Source: Nephrocerus scutellatus
Taxonomy: Eukaryota > Arthropoda > Insecta > Diptera > Pipunculidae
DNA length: 64,000 nt
Assembly: GCA_947095585.1 (NCBI GenBank)
Contig: OX352761.1
Span: forward strand, 32,579,777 to 32,643,776
Direction: 5' to 3'
Positions 32,275 through 43,524 of the stretch are shown here, one piece after another. The notes below the pieces were generated by a model. It was not told the DNA's origin, ran no database searches, and saw nothing but the letters and a program-made list of their open reading frames with translations. The position numbers were made by a program, and so were the translations under genes. Within the stretch, counting starts at the first letter, position 1; every line of letters begins with the position of its first letter.

Positions 32275-34553
32275 TGTTCCTTTTCATGTTGGAGGATACC
32301 AGTATCTCAGGGACAGCGACGGAAAAGGTGTCTAAAGTCATGACCTCGCTAAGAAGAGCTTGTGATGCAGCAATGCCGAGGAAAGTAATAATCGGCCAAC
32401 GCAAATCTACCTACTGGTGGAATGAAGAAATAGCGGAACTGCGTCGGAAGTGCCTACGGGCCAGACGGCAATACCAAAGAGAAAGGCGTAGGAACATTGA
32501 TGATCTGCGCTAGCACTATTGTAATGTCCGATCACAGCTTAGGACGGCTATAAAGGCAAGTAAACGCAGACGCATCAGGGAACTGTGTCAACAAGTTGAA
32601 CAAGACACCTGGGGTAGACCGTACAGAACGGTAATGGCAAACGTTAAGGGTAACTCGTTTACATCCCCATCCTGCCCAATAATGCTGAATAGTATTGTAA
32701 ACGTATTGTTCCCGCAACAAATAGAACACGACTTTAATGTAGGGATAGGTAATCCCGATGAAGAAATTGCGCCCGTGATGGCTGATGAAGTTCTCCAAGC
32801 TGCCAGAAAAGAAGGCAATAACAAGACCCCAGGACCAGATAATATTCCTAACGTGGCATTAAAATCCGCAGTTAGAAACTATCCAAATATGTTTGCAAAC
32901 ATGCTTGACTCATGCATTAAAGAAGGGGTGTTCCCAGCGGAGTGGAAAAAGCAGAGACTTGTCCTGCTCCCTAAAGGGAAAAAACCAACAGACGAAATAT
33001 CTTCATACCGTCCTATATGTAAACTCGACACAACGGGCAAAATCTTAGAAAGAATTATCGGCGGTAGGCTACAGGAAGCCGTATTACAACCAGGAGACCT
33101 TGCAGAACATTAATATGGCTTCAACAATTGATGCCATTGATTTTGTTAAAAATTTGACACAAAAAGTGATAGATTGGAAAAGGTGGAAGGGAGGAACAAA
33201 AAAGTATTGCACCATAGTCACCGTCGATATCAAGAATACTTTTAATTCAGCCAAATGGAGTTGTATATTCAATGAACTACGTCGGAGAGGGGTCCCGTCG
33301 TACATTCTGAGGATGGTCGCAGATTACTTTAGTAACAGAATTCTGCTATACAACACACCGACAATGGCTTGAAGGAATATAAGGTTACCGGAGGAGTTCC
33401 ACAGGGATCTGTGCTAGGCCCATTATTATGGAATATAATGTATGATGGCATATTTAGGCTCCAAATACCTGAAGAGGCAGAGATTGTCGGTTTTGCAGAT
33501 GACATCGCAGTCATCGTTGTGGCAAAACACAAAGAGGAGATAACTGCAATATGTAATGCAAAAATTAGGACTATCCGGGATTGGCTGACGTCAATCGGAT
33601 AACAGTTGGCAGAACATAAAACTGAAGCTCTACTAATATCCAGTAGGAAAATAAGAGAGACAATAACCTTTGTAGTTGGTTATTGTTCAATTATATCTAA
33701 GCCATCAATTAGATACCTGGGAATGGTAATTGATACGAAACTCTCATTCAATGAGCATATAAAGGGTGCCAGCAATAAAGCGGAGACTGTATGTTCAGCA
33801 CTGTCTCGAATTATGCCAAACACTGGTGGAGCAAGGCAAACAAGAAGAAAGCTATTGGCTAATATTGTCTCATCCATCCTTTTATACGGAGCGCCAATTT
33901 AGGCTGACGCAATGGACAAGGTTAGCTACTGGCGAAAGATGTCATCTATCCAGCGATTGAGTGCTGTAAGAGTGATCTGTGGCTTTAGAAACATCTCGAG
34001 CGATGCAGCGTTTGTGGTTGCTGGTATGCTCCCAATCGACTTACTAGCCAAGGAACGTCAGGTGATTTATAGGCGCCGAGGGTATCTTACAAGAACCGAG
34101 AATCGCAAAACAGCACACGCCGAAGCAGTTAGAAGCTGGCAAAGAAGATGGGTCCAGTCAAGTAAGGGTTGATGGACCCATAGATTAATACCATCTATAG
34201 AATTATGGACCGGTAGAAGCCATGGAGAAGTAGACTTCTATCTTACCCAATTTTTAACTGGGCATGGGTGCTTCCGCTCATACCTCTTTAAATACAAACA
34301 CGAGAGTTCACCCGACTGTACTTTATGTGAGGGTATACCAGAAGATGTGGAACATGTTTTCTTTCATTGTCCGCGTTTTGCAGGAGTAAGACAGGATGTG
34401 TCAAAGGAAATAGGGAGCACTATTTCGCCAGAAAACATAGTTAATTCTATGCTACAAAATTAGGAGATATGGAACGCAATCAGTGGAATGTCTTCCAGAA
34501 TAATGCAGCGCCTACGGTGTCGCGATCGTGAGAGGAGGAATGAAGAAGGGTAA
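32275..34553 (+). pseudogene. Waldo-like ORF2: linker, RT, C-terminal Zn finger
   Basis: The linker reads KSTYWWNEEIAELRRKCL. The RT finger block reads NNKTPGPDNIPNVALKSAV and SYRPICKLDTTGKILERII. Motif A is VDIKNTFNSAKW at about 33,226-33,260, then GGVPQGSVLGPLLWNI. Motif C is GFADDIAV at about 33,490-33,515. The thumb has IRYLGMVIDTKLSFNEHI. The C-terminal domain has LTQFLTGHGCFRSYL and CTLCEGIPEDVEHVFFHC. At least six stops or frameshifts break it (for example TAG at 32,511, TAA at 33,110, TGA at 33,370, TAA at 33,600, TAG at 33,900). The endonuclease is missing through 5' truncation. Relatively young decay: the domain order is fully readable. Confidence 0.85.
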
Positions 34554-34790
34554 CACAGCAAAATAATGTGAATAAAGAAGAAGAATGAAATGTCAAAAAT
34601 GAAAGTGCAGCCATCGCTGAGAGCCTTCCCGTGATGAAATGCCTAACGGTAGTCCCGCGGGACTGGCTATGAATTAATAACTGGGGGTTGGTTTTACTCA
34701 GTAAGAACCTGATTTTCGCACATGTTAATGCTCAAGGTGCACATGTGAAGTCTTTGAAAATTTCCAACCTCCTCCATACAAAAAAAAAAA
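32275..34790 (+). mobile_element. R1-clade (Waldo-like) LINE, 5'-truncated
   Basis: Flanked by the direct repeat 'acatagatacaca' at 32,262-32,274 and 34,790-34,802, with an 11-A tail just before the right copy. It starts in the pre-RT linker of ORF2 and runs to the 3' UTR. The left flank is an (ACAT)n array. R1-clade Waldo elements are known to insert in (ACAY)n repeats, which fits well. The 3' UTR holds TAACGGTAGTCCCGCGGG at about 34,643-34,660, shared with the copy at 50,741-54,490. Confidence 0.8.
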
Positions 34791-35114
34791 CATAGATACA
34801 CACAAAGTTTCACTTTTATATACATACTAGCTGACCCGGCGAACTTCGTACCGCCTCAAAATCAATAAATGTTGTTTAAAGTTATTACCTGAATTAAATG
34901 GAGTTTTTTATTAAGATAAAATGAAGTAATTAAATTCAATAAAAGTACAAAAATCAAAATGAAATATATTTTAATTACATTGAAATGAATGTAATTCACG
35001 TGGCAGCAATTTTTTTTCGCATTATTAAATCGAATCGAAATGATTCGCGTAGCATTGTTGCATTACTTTCTTTTAAACTGTTTGCCGAGTGGGTTGCACT
35101 GGGGTCGATTCCCT

Positions 35115-36243
35115 TTATTGAAGCACCTTGTGATACACGACATTTTTTGTTTTGTTGTCAGGTGCGAGAACGAATAAAGCGAATGGCTTACCGACACGTG
35201 AACATGCTACGTACAATTGGCCGTGAGAGAAACATTCATTTTCTAGATTCAGGCCACAAACACTCAAGGATTGGCCTTGTGATTTGTAGATCGTCATGGC
35301 GAATGCAAGACGAATCGGAAATTGAATTCGTTTAAACTCGAATGGCATATCGGTTGGGATCATCTGAATTTTCGAAATGAGAACTGCCTCCTTTGAATTT
35401 TCCTTTGAGTATCGTCGCGTGAATCACATTGCCCATGAGTTTTCTCACCACCAAACGCGTTCCGTTACATAGTTTTGGTTGGTTCAGGTTCCGTAGCATG
35501 ATGATTACCGAGCCAACTTTCAGTTGTAAATTGTGCGTTGGCAAGCCAGGCAGATCCAATGAATTTAAAAATTCAGTTGGATAATTGGTTACTTCGTCTT
35601 CGCTTGTCACACAGTCGATAGATTTGAAGGAATGAAGTGGACCGACGATTAGATTTTGAATTTTGAAATTTAAGTGATCCACATCTTTGTTCTTTGCCGC
35701 AAGAATTACACGTTCACTCACCCAATTGTGATTTTTGTGGTTAGTAATGATGTTCGGGAACACTTTGTTGATGATCTCGTCCTTTGTTGAGACAAAATTG
35801 CATAAGTTCGGAGGAAACGAAATCAATCCGTTCGATTCGTCGACCGGAACACGGCCATTACCTATAGTCAGCAATTGCTTGCAGAAATCTTCAGCAGATG
35901 GGTCGTTTAACAATGCAACTCGCATGTTTGTCGTCAGCTGAAGTTTCTTCACACAGCGCCACAGGGTCGATGATTTTAGGCAAGCGTTTATTTCATCGGC
36001 AGCGGTCGATCTTGGAATGACTGGTATTGTTTGACGGAAATCGCCAGAAAGTAGAATCATTGCGCCTCCAAAACATCTTGAGTCATTGCGTAGATCTCTC
36101 ATACTTCGATTGAGTGCTTCCAATGCGCGTTTGTGACATTTCATTCTTGTACTTGCTCCACAGTTCACGTGGATCCGATGAGAAGCAAGTCGAAATAATG
36201 ATAGCAAATAATGTGCGTATTTGACTTGGAGATGCAGAAACAA
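35115..36243 (-). pseudogene. Helitron 1 PIF1-like helicase, C-terminal part
   Basis: The frame at 35,332-36,243 carries the motif III block GGAMILLSGDFRQTIPVIPR and continues to QPKLCNGTRLVVRKLMGN. A second frame at 35,115-35,363 gives FPIRLAFAMTIYKSQGQSL and LYVACSRVGKP, motifs V-VI. The Walker A lysine block and DExx motif II are absent: between 36,416 and about 36,120 only scraps such as VRGPTSFESLRTVNG and ENDTHWDM remain. An internal deletion has removed the ATPase core. Confidence 0.8.
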
Positions 36244-36415
36244 TTGATTCAGCGTTTGTCATGTCCCAATGAGTATCGTTTTCAAGCAAGTTAAGCTGTT
36301 AACATGCAGCACGAAATGTTGGGCACACTACACCATTGACAGTTCGAAGTGATTCAAATGACGTTGGCCCACGAACATTCACTAGCAACAATAGCAAGTA
36401 GAAGCATTCATCATT

Positions 36416-37333
36416 CTACGGATGAACTGTGTAAATGCGACCAATAGCATCAGTAGAACGCACATTTGGATGATCAGGAAACTCATTGCCTTGCTTTCGA
36501 CGTTGAAATTTTTTCGATGAAGCGTTCCAAGTGTAATAACGTGGCATCTCAGAGTAGAGCAATGTTCGTGCAAACGGATAACTTTGACAAATCGAAAAGA
36601 AACTGGTCAATGTTGTCGCTGGAGGTGTTTCAGGACGTTGAGCAACATTCGATGTGTTGAAATAAACTCGTTGACCATTTTCCAGATGCACCGCCAAATG
36701 TATAACAGTGGGATGACGTTCATGAATAGGGAATGAGAATATACGCCAAATCGCCTCGTTGCAGCTCACATATCGACCAACTTGATAATGCGTGATTTCG
36801 TCGTTTGTATTGGGATTTTGAACACCAAAAACCGCCATATCGCTGCCTTTCGTGACATATTTGCAAATGTATTTGATGGACTTCACTGAATTGCAGTACT
36901 CCACGTTGCAATGCGCTTTGAATGTTTTGGAAAGAAGTGGCGAATACGGAACAATCCAAGTATTATCGACCACGAACTCGTTTCCTCTTACTATCGTTCT
37001 ACCGTTATCATTGGGTGATCGACGCCGATACAGTGGATAACCATCGCTGCCAGTGATAGTCTCTGTGGTTAAATTTCGTGGATAACGCTTGGAACACTTG
37101 CCGTCCACCATGCACGGTGATTGTGGGTTGATGGAGCCACACGGACCGTGAATCATGTTCGTAATTACAACATCATGCAGGTCTTGATCGGTTTCGGGAT
37201 CAGGAATCTTGGCACATATGATGTAATCTATTTGATTTGGTCGAATTCTTTCGACTAACCAAATAAGTATGTGTGCATGCGGCAATCCTCGTTTCTGCCA
37301 TTCAATCGAATACATCCAGCATCGAGGACGCAA
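36416..37333 (-). pseudogene. Helitron 1 Rep nuclease, catalytic half
   Basis: A 305-codon frame contains the HUH motif in EWQKRGLPHAHILIW (His-Ala-His at residues 19-21). The two-tyrosine motif is in VEYCNSVKSIKYICKYVTKG, about residues 143-162. Rep nicks and joins DNA for rolling-circle transposition, with the HUH histidines binding metal and the tyrosines attacking DNA. Both motifs look intact. The frame is separated from the N-terminal half by a stop or frameshift at about 37,340-37,355. Confidence 0.85.
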
Positions 37334-37352
37334 TGCTTAACAATGTAGTTCA

Positions 37353-38335
37353 TCAGCGATCGGATTTTTTGTCGATGTCGTGCCGATCGCTTGTTATTTG
37401 TCCTGGGAGCAGCAGTTGAAGAATTTCTATCCATTTCGGATTGCACGTAAAGGTGATGAATAGATCTGGACAACCGTAATGACGAACATATGTCATTGCA
37501 TCTTGCGCATATTCATGCATATGACGCGGGCTACCAATGTACGTCGCCGGTAGAATAGTCAATCGACCAATATTAGCTGCATCTCCTTCGGTGCTGATTG
37601 CATCGCGTAAATGGATATACTCCTCCGAACGCATTTTGGCTTGATTCAACCGAATGAAAATGAGGCGCTCCGTTTCGATTTTGACGTATATGTCGACACA
37701 ATATTGCTGAAGCAATCGACGAAATCGCAGCAAATGGTTGTCAGCATTTTGACGAATCATCAAACGATATGCGTAGTAATTCATTGAGCTAACCTTCTTG
37801 TTAGTTTCCTCACCGCTCAATGTATTTATCATGTTTATATTGAAGTTATATCCATCATCTCCTTGCCAAAACATCAGCGGGTATTGCAATGTGTCGTATG
37901 AACGGTGTGTTTCGTAGATTCGTTTCAGTTGTCCAGTGTTGCGACGTGTGAGCACAATATCGCGCGGTTCCACGTTTTCACAACAATCACAATTGCGACT
38001 TCATCTATTGTTGAAGCATTAAATTGGCGTTCGTGTGTCCCAGCGGGTCGTTTATCTGCTCTGATCACGACTTTGCAGTCGTCAGTTGGCATGCGATCCA
38101 ACGCACTTTTAAATAACCGAACCAACGCATGATGTTCATGGAGTAGTTGCTGCAAATCTTGCAGAATTGTCCTTTTCATTGCCGTATTGATCGTTTGACG
38201 CCGATCAAGTTGTTCCTCCATATTGCCCACAAAATAAATTTGGATGAATTTATGCTGTGCATCTTCAAGCGGTTGCAATGACCCAATTCGGTGGTGAATT
38301 TGGCCTTGCATCTGTAAAGTCGAAGACGAAGTCAA
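37353..38335 (-). pseudogene. Helitron 1 Rep, N-terminal half
   Basis: Two overlapping frames, 37,925-38,335 and 37,353-37,973, join by a frameshift near 37,950. They read YFVGNMEEQLDRR, DRMPTDDCKVVIRADKRPAG, then YETHRSYDTLQYPLMFWQGD and YIHLRDAISTEGD, the Helitron helicase-like N domain. ATYIGSPRHMHEYAQDAMTY leads toward the Rep nuclease, with FITFTCNPKWIEI. Confidence 0.8.
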
Positions 38336-38365
38336 AATTATAGATTTATGATCACCAAAAGAAAA

Positions 38366-38945
38366 TTAACGTTTACTCTCTCGATCAGAAATGACCTTGA
38401 ATGTTGGATTGAATCCGCGATCTTTGACAATGTCTGCTCCAAATGAAGTCATTTGGAAACATCCGTTGTATCTTTGAGTGTTAGACAGAAATTGTCGTGA
38501 TTCTGGTGTTTCGCCGCGAAGCAATGAATGCAATGGCTCAGGTGGAGTAGGCAATAATGTCAATCTTACCTTGCCACTGAGACAGCACAATCCAGGCGTT
38601 TCTCCTGCGAACTTCAATGCACTGCAGTGGTCGCACACAACCTCCATTGGACCGATTCGAACGAAAGGATGCGAGTTGTAGTCAATTCTGCAATCGTATT
38701 GGAAAGCTATTCGATTCAAATCAACACTTGGAGCATTTCTCGCGTCGAAGATTATCACGTTGTTGATCTGTGCGATAAGCTCGACGATTTCTCATTTCCA
38801 ACTGAGCCGTGAGTCGTGCTATACTAACGCGGCGCATTTCTCGTGAGATTTCTTGTTCATCTGCAGTGGATTGATTCGCAATATTCCGAAGTCTAATTGA
38901 ATTACGGCCTCATGGTGAAAGATTAGATCTTCTGGCTCGCGGCAT
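38366..38945 (-). pseudogene. Helitron 1 N-terminal region with Cys-rich finger
   Basis: A plausible ATG lies at 38,945 (MPRARRSNLSP) but is followed at once by TGA. The frame resumes with QEISREMRRVSIARL, then PMEVVCDHCSALKF and GLCCLSGKVRLTLLP. The C-x2-C...CC pattern is the usual N-terminal zinc-binding region of Helitron-like proteins. It ends at 38,366 with SDRESKR and a stop. Confidence 0.7.
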
Positions 38946-39504
38946 TGTAAATAATACTGGAAAATTAATCACACAATTCAAAATTACATAATCAATTATC
39001 GATGTACGCACAATCACAAATGTGATAACCTCACATCTTCGAAGGCAACTTGACGTTTGAAAATCACGATCGAAAATCAAATTCCACAGAATTACAAACG
39101 AATCCGCCTGGAAAATCAAACACGAACTCCAAAAATACCGATTAATTGATAATCGAAGCGTGCACAATGACAAACTACATAAACTTTCACAATGTGCAAT
39201 TCATCGAACTGAACTTACCTCTTTGAAATCACTTTTCGGTGATGAATGTAAAAAAAATCGTTTGAATAAAATTAATTGAATCGAAATAAAAATCGAAAAA
39301 TATGCTGATAAATCGCGGCACACGTGATTCTCCGTTCAATACAAAATGTATGAGAAAATTAATTTTCTACATAATTTTTTTTCGTGCTATTCCTGGCGGA
39401 GAAAAATCCAACAAAACAAAAATTATAAAAATCGGTCCAGCCGTTCTCGAGTTATAAATGGTTTAACTAACCCGACTTTGTTTTATATATGTATATAGAT
39501 ATAG

Positions 39505-39960
39505 ACTAGCTGAAATACGCCGTCTTTCCCCAGGTGCCCCAACCCGACTGTCCCACCCAACTGACCACTCACCCACTAACACCACCCCACTGACCACCAG
39601 CAAACCACCACTGATCACGTAAATGTAGTCGATAACCGCCGGGGAAAAAAAACCCTGTACAATGGTGAATACCTGATCCAAATCGGTCAAGTAGTTTTCA
39701 ATATTCGCTGAAATAAGAGGCGTTGTCCGGATGCCACCACCTCACTGCAACCTATCGGGTAACTTTTCCGTTAAGAAAATTTACTGCATCAAAACAAACA
39801 CGTTGCGAAAGCTTCAGCTTAATGGGGTATACAGTTTTAGTTTTTGAGTTTTGCGATGTCTATCGTACAGAAACACATAAATAGATTTTTTTACATATAG
39901 ATAAGACATAGCCACTAAAGAACTTTAAATTCTGTCACGTGCGTCTTTTACACAAATAAT
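39505..39960 (-). mobile_element. abutting Helitron-like 3' end fragment
   Basis: Directly after Helitron 1's 5' end stands 'actagctgaaatacgccgtc', similar to Helitron 1's own reversed 3' end ('actagctgacccggcgaac'). A C-rich stretch and 'gatccaaatcggtcaagtag' follow. It is probably the remnant of a related Helitron into whose end Helitron 1 inserted, or a tandem insertion. Confidence 0.5.
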
Positions 39961-39964
39961 TAAT

Positions 39965-40280
39965 TTATTTGTGTCGGTGGCTAAGGGGTTAGCCTAGTTG
40001 GCTCCAATACGAATGACACTGGGTTTAATTGCCAGCACGTCCAAAAAAAACGCACAATATGCGATGCTGTACAAGTAAAATACACTATCGTATACTGCTG
40101 TATTCACATGTACGGTACATGTACGAAATATAAACTATGAAGTAATCAAGATGTAGAGCCAACAATGTGTATTTATTAGCACAATATTTGTGAGTACTCG
40201 GGTGTAAAATTAACACCACCCACCAAACACTTTCTTTCCTCCTTCTATCCAAATATTTCCAAGCAAATAGATTGAAGCGT
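39965..40280 (+). mobile_element. tRNA-derived SINE, family 2 (plus strand)
   Basis: The head has a box A-like 'tagcctagttggctcc' and a weak box B 'gggtttaattgcc'. The body shares 'cgtatactgctgta', 'atgaagtaatcaagat', 'actcgggtgt' and 'ctttctttcctccttctatc' with the inverted copy at 47,995-48,327. The DD41D mariner sits about 40 bp downstream. Confidence 0.65.
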
Positions 40281-40316
40281 GCTTTATCCGAAATACAGTT
40301 GACGCTATCTGAAATA

Positions 40317-41618
40317 AAGGGTTATCCATTTCGCGGTTTCAAAAGTATAGGGCTGGAATTCGACATCTGTCAAACTAAGTTGTTAAAACAATTTTTTTTT
40401 TTCAATTGAAAGTCTGACATTTACGAAAATGGATCGCTTAACTATCGCACAATGCTTGAAAATTGTAAAAACCTACTACAAAAATGGTGATTCTGCCACA
40501 GCCACATATCGTGCTTTAAGAGGAGATTATGGTTTACATAATCGTCCAACTACGCAAGCAATTGGCAAAATTGTGAACAAATTAGAAGAGACTGGATCGG
40601 TTACAGATATTGTAAGGCCTGTGCATCATCGTTTCGCTCGTACCACTGAAAATGTCGCTGCTGTAAATAAAAGTGTTGCCGAAGAGCCGAATGTGTCGAT
40701 TCCTCGTCGTTCTCAGGAATTAGGACTGTCTTACGGCACATTATGGCGTATTTTGCATTTGGATCTACACCTACATCCATATAAAATCCAGCTCACACAA
40801 CAACTGAAGCCAGCTGACCATTCACAACGTCGTAGATACGTCGAATGGGTGCTTGAACAACAGGCGGTGGACGGCGATTTTTCGAACAAAATATTCTTCA
40901 GCGACGAAGCACATTTCTCACTCGGTGGGTATGTTAACAAACAAAATTGTCGTATTTGAGGTTCTGAGAATCCTCAAGTAATTGAAGAGAGGCCATTACA
41001 TCCACAAAAAGTCACTGCTTGGTGCGCTCTTTGGTCCGGAGGTGTGATTGGACCTTACTTCTTCGAAAACGACAATGGAACGACTGTCACCGTCAATTCG
41101 GAGGTTTATGGTCATATGCTAACCGACTTTTTTTGCCTGCTATTAAAGAATACGACTTAGAAAATATGTGGTTTCAACAAGACTGCGCCACATGCCACAC
41201 AACTCGAGCGAATATGGCTTTATTGCAAGAGACATTTCCTGGCCGCGTAATTTCTCGTCGTGGCGATATCAACTGGCCACCAAGATCATGCGATTTGACA
41301 CCGCTTGACTTTTTTTTGTGGAGCTACGCGAAAGTCCGTGTTTATGCAGATAAACCTTTAACTCTTGAACACTTAAAAACCAATATTCGTCAAGTTATGG
41401 CTGAGATACCGCCCAATATGTGTCAAAAAGTGGTCAAAAATTACCTCAAAAGAATTGATGCTTGGAACAATTCGCGTGGTGGTCATTTAAATGATGTAGT
41501 GTTTCACACATAATGTCAACGTTCAAACTTTATAATAAAAAAGAAATATCATGATAAAATATATTTTATATGTGTTTTATTTACGTTTACTTTTGAAACC
41601 GCAAAATGGATAACACTT
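40317..41618 (+). mobile_element. Tc1/mariner transposon, DD41D (rosa-like), 1,302 bp
   Basis: The ends form a ~29-bp inverted repeat containing TTATCCATTTCGCGGTTTCA at the left and its counterpart at the right with few mismatches. TA flanks both sides (40,315-40,316; 41,619-41,620). Length, TIRs, TA duplication and one transposase frame give a complete element with two inactivating lesions. It looks recent. Confidence 0.92.
40429..41513 (+). pseudogene. DD41D mariner transposase (one stop, one frameshift)
   Basis: ATG at 40,429 opens MDRLTIAQCLKIVKTYYKNG, with the paired helix-turn-helix DNA-binding region over residues ~1-110 (RRSQELGLSYGTLWRILHLD). The first catalytic Asp is in FFSDEAHF (residue 159). 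Tryptophan 177 has become TGA at 40,957. The frame continues to LTDF, where a T-run near 41,129-41,136 shifts it. The rest reads MWFQQDCATCHT (second Asp) and DLTPLDFFLW (third Asp), 41 residues apart, and ends VVFHT at 41,513. Repairs would be minimal, so this copy is young. It performs cut-and-paste transposition when intact. Confidence 0.92.
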
Positions 41619-41855
41619 TACAATGATTTTTTGTGATTTACAACTGGGAAATGTGTAGTTATAAAAAAATAAAAATATGTTTTAATATCGTTCTTTATAA
41701 TATTGAAAATCTTAAAGTTTTTTAAGTATTTCACAAAAAATAAGTAAACTGACAACTAAAAAGTGATGATTTGCAAATGTTTTTGTTGCAATGTTACAAT
41801 ATTAGCGTTACTGTTGCATAAATGAAGAATAGATAAAGATCAAGAAAATTATGAT
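41619..41855. other. AT-rich spacer / 5' side of truncated LINE
   Basis: No boundary of the following LINE is visible; it is probably 5'-truncated within this stretch. Confidence 0.4.
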
Positions 41856-43448
41856 TTGACATTTAACACAAATTGCCAAAATGAGTATAATAATACTGAC
41901 GAGATAATAGATCTTTGTAATATAAAACTTTCTTTAGCTGAAGTTATAGAAGCACTCTTAGACATTGATGAAAAAAAGGCTGCTGGATTCGATTCTATAC
42001 CACCTCTAGTATTAAAGAGATGTGTTAATTCGATTTCAGTCCCACTTTTGAAAATTTTTAATGAATCTTTAAGTAAGGGACACTTTTTAGATGAATGGAA
42101 AGTTTCATATTTAAATCCTATTTTCAAATCCGGTCGAAAACACCTTATTGAAAATTATAGACCTATTTGTAAATTGTCAGCGATTCCAAAGCTTTTTGAA
42201 AAACTAGTTAAGATAAATAGACTGTATTTTGTTACAAAGGAAATTATTTCCCCATTTCAACATGGATTTATGACTGGTCGTTCTACAGTCACAAATTTAA
42301 CATGCTTTACTTCATTCTGTTGCAATGCATTAGAAAACAGCTTACAAGTCGATGTGCTGTACACGGATTTTTCTAAGGCTTTTGATAGGGTGGATCATAA
42401 TTTACTTTTAAAAAAGTTGAATAAGCTTGGTATCCATGGCAATATGCATAAATGGTTGTCCTCATATTTAACAAACAGATTACAAATGGTCCGAATTGGA
42501 GAAACTTGCTCGAACGTCATCTTGACAAAATCAGGAGTCCCACAAGGAAGCCATATCGGTCCAATTCTATTTTTACTTTTTGTAAATGATATTACTGAAA
42601 ATTTAAAAAATGCAAAGTGTCTCTTATATGCAGATGATTTAAAAATATTTAAAGAAGTAAAGACAGTCAGCGATTGTTTTGTGTTTCAAAACGAAATAAA
42701 TAAGCTAAGTCAATGGTGTTTTCAAAATAAATTATATTTAAACTTTAATAAATGCAAAGTTTTTACAGCTCACCACAGTATAACACCAGTATTATTCCAA
42801 TATTCATATGAAACTCAAATTTTTAAGAGAGTTTCAATTGTTAATGATTTGGGCGTTTTATTTGATGAAAGATTGACATTTGGATCGCATATAGATTTTG
42901 TTGTTGCGAAGGCAAACTCAATGAACGGATTTTTGAAACGTAATTCTAAAGACTTTAGAGACCCTTACACATTAAAATATTTATTTCTAATGTTAGTGAG
43001 ACCAATTCTAGAATATTGTTGTGTTGTTTGGTTTCCAATTTATAACACCCACATTAATAGGATCGAAAGAATTCAAAAGAATTTTACTAAATACGCTTTA
43101 AGGCATTTTAATTGGTCTTGTAATTTTCCATGCTATGACACCCGATGTTTGTTTATTGATATGGAAAAATTAGAAAAACGTAGAAGATCCTCTTGTATTA
43201 TTTTTATGAGCGATGTTCTGACATATAATATTAACTGTCCTGAACTACTTGCTAAATTGCCGATCAACATTCCCTCTAGACAACTAAGAAATAATTATTT
43301 ATTTTATAATAATTTTCATAGAGCGAACTTCGGACAAAATGAGCCAATATCTAGATGTATAAAATTTTATAACTATATCTGCAATCACGTTGACGGCATT
43401 CTACTGTCTAGAAATGAATTTAAAAACTTAATTAAAAAATTTTTATGA
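41856..43448 (+). CDS. LINE reverse transcriptase, uninterrupted 530 codons
   Basis: A single frame ends in TGA at 43,446-43,448. It holds the whole RT: AGFDSIPPLVLKRCV, then ENYRPICKLSAIPKLFEKLV, QHGFMTGRSTVTNL, motif A YTDFSKAFDRVDHNLLLKKL, SGVPQGSHIGPILFLLFVN, and motif C LYADDLKIF. A thumb (LGVLFDERLTFGSHI) and the C-terminal domain follow. All catalytic aspartates are present. The endonuclease and ORF1 are missing, so it is a 5'-truncated CR1/Jockey-type insertion. The ATG shown is internal to the original ORF2. Downstream are a short 3' UTR and an (AATGA)n tail at 43,525-43,555. No stop in 1.6 kb indicates a young copy. Confidence 0.85.
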   Translation: MTFNTNCQNEYNNTDEIIDLCNIKLSLAEVIEALLDIDEKKAAGFDSIPPLVLKRCVNSISVPLLKIFNESLSKGHFLDEWKVSYLNPIFKSGRKHLIENYRPICKLSAIPKLFEKLVKINRLYFVTKEIISPFQHGFMTGRSTVTNLTCFTSFCCNALENSLQVDVLYTDFSKAFDRVDHNLLLKKLNKLGIHGNMHKWLSSYLTNRLQMVRIGETCSNVILTKSGVPQGSHIGPILFLLFVNDITENLKNAKCLLYADDLKIFKEVKTVSDCFVFQNEINKLSQWCFQNKLYLNFNKCKVFTAHHSITPVLFQYSYETQIFKRVSIVNDLGVLFDERLTFGSHIDFVVAKANSMNGFLKRNSKDFRDPYTLKYLFLMLVRPILEYCCVVWFPIYNTHINRIERIQKNFTKYALRHFNWSCNFPCYDTRCLFIDMEKLEKRRRSSCIIFMSDVLTYNINCPELLAKLPINIPSRQLRNNYLFYNNFHRANFGQNEPISRCIKFYNYICNHVDGILLSRNEFKNLIKKFL

Positions 43449-43524
43449 TATTAATTATTTTTATATATGTATGTTGTATATATTTATCATATTATTATGT
43501 AATCAGCAGAGTATAAACTCCATT

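Larger units (their letters stand above)
34826..39505 (-). mobile_element. Helitron 1 (minus strand)
   Basis: The 5' end at 39,505 reads TCTATATCTATATACATA on the minus strand. The 3' end at 34,826 reads GCCGGGTCAGCTAGT. Both are the ends of a Helitron group that is very common in insects. The 4.68 kb between encodes a zinc-finger-like N-terminus, the Rep (HUH) nuclease and part of a PIF1-type helicase, in that order. Frames are broken and helicase motifs I-II are deleted, so this copy is not autonomous. The right end touches another Helitron-like end. Confidence 0.85.
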
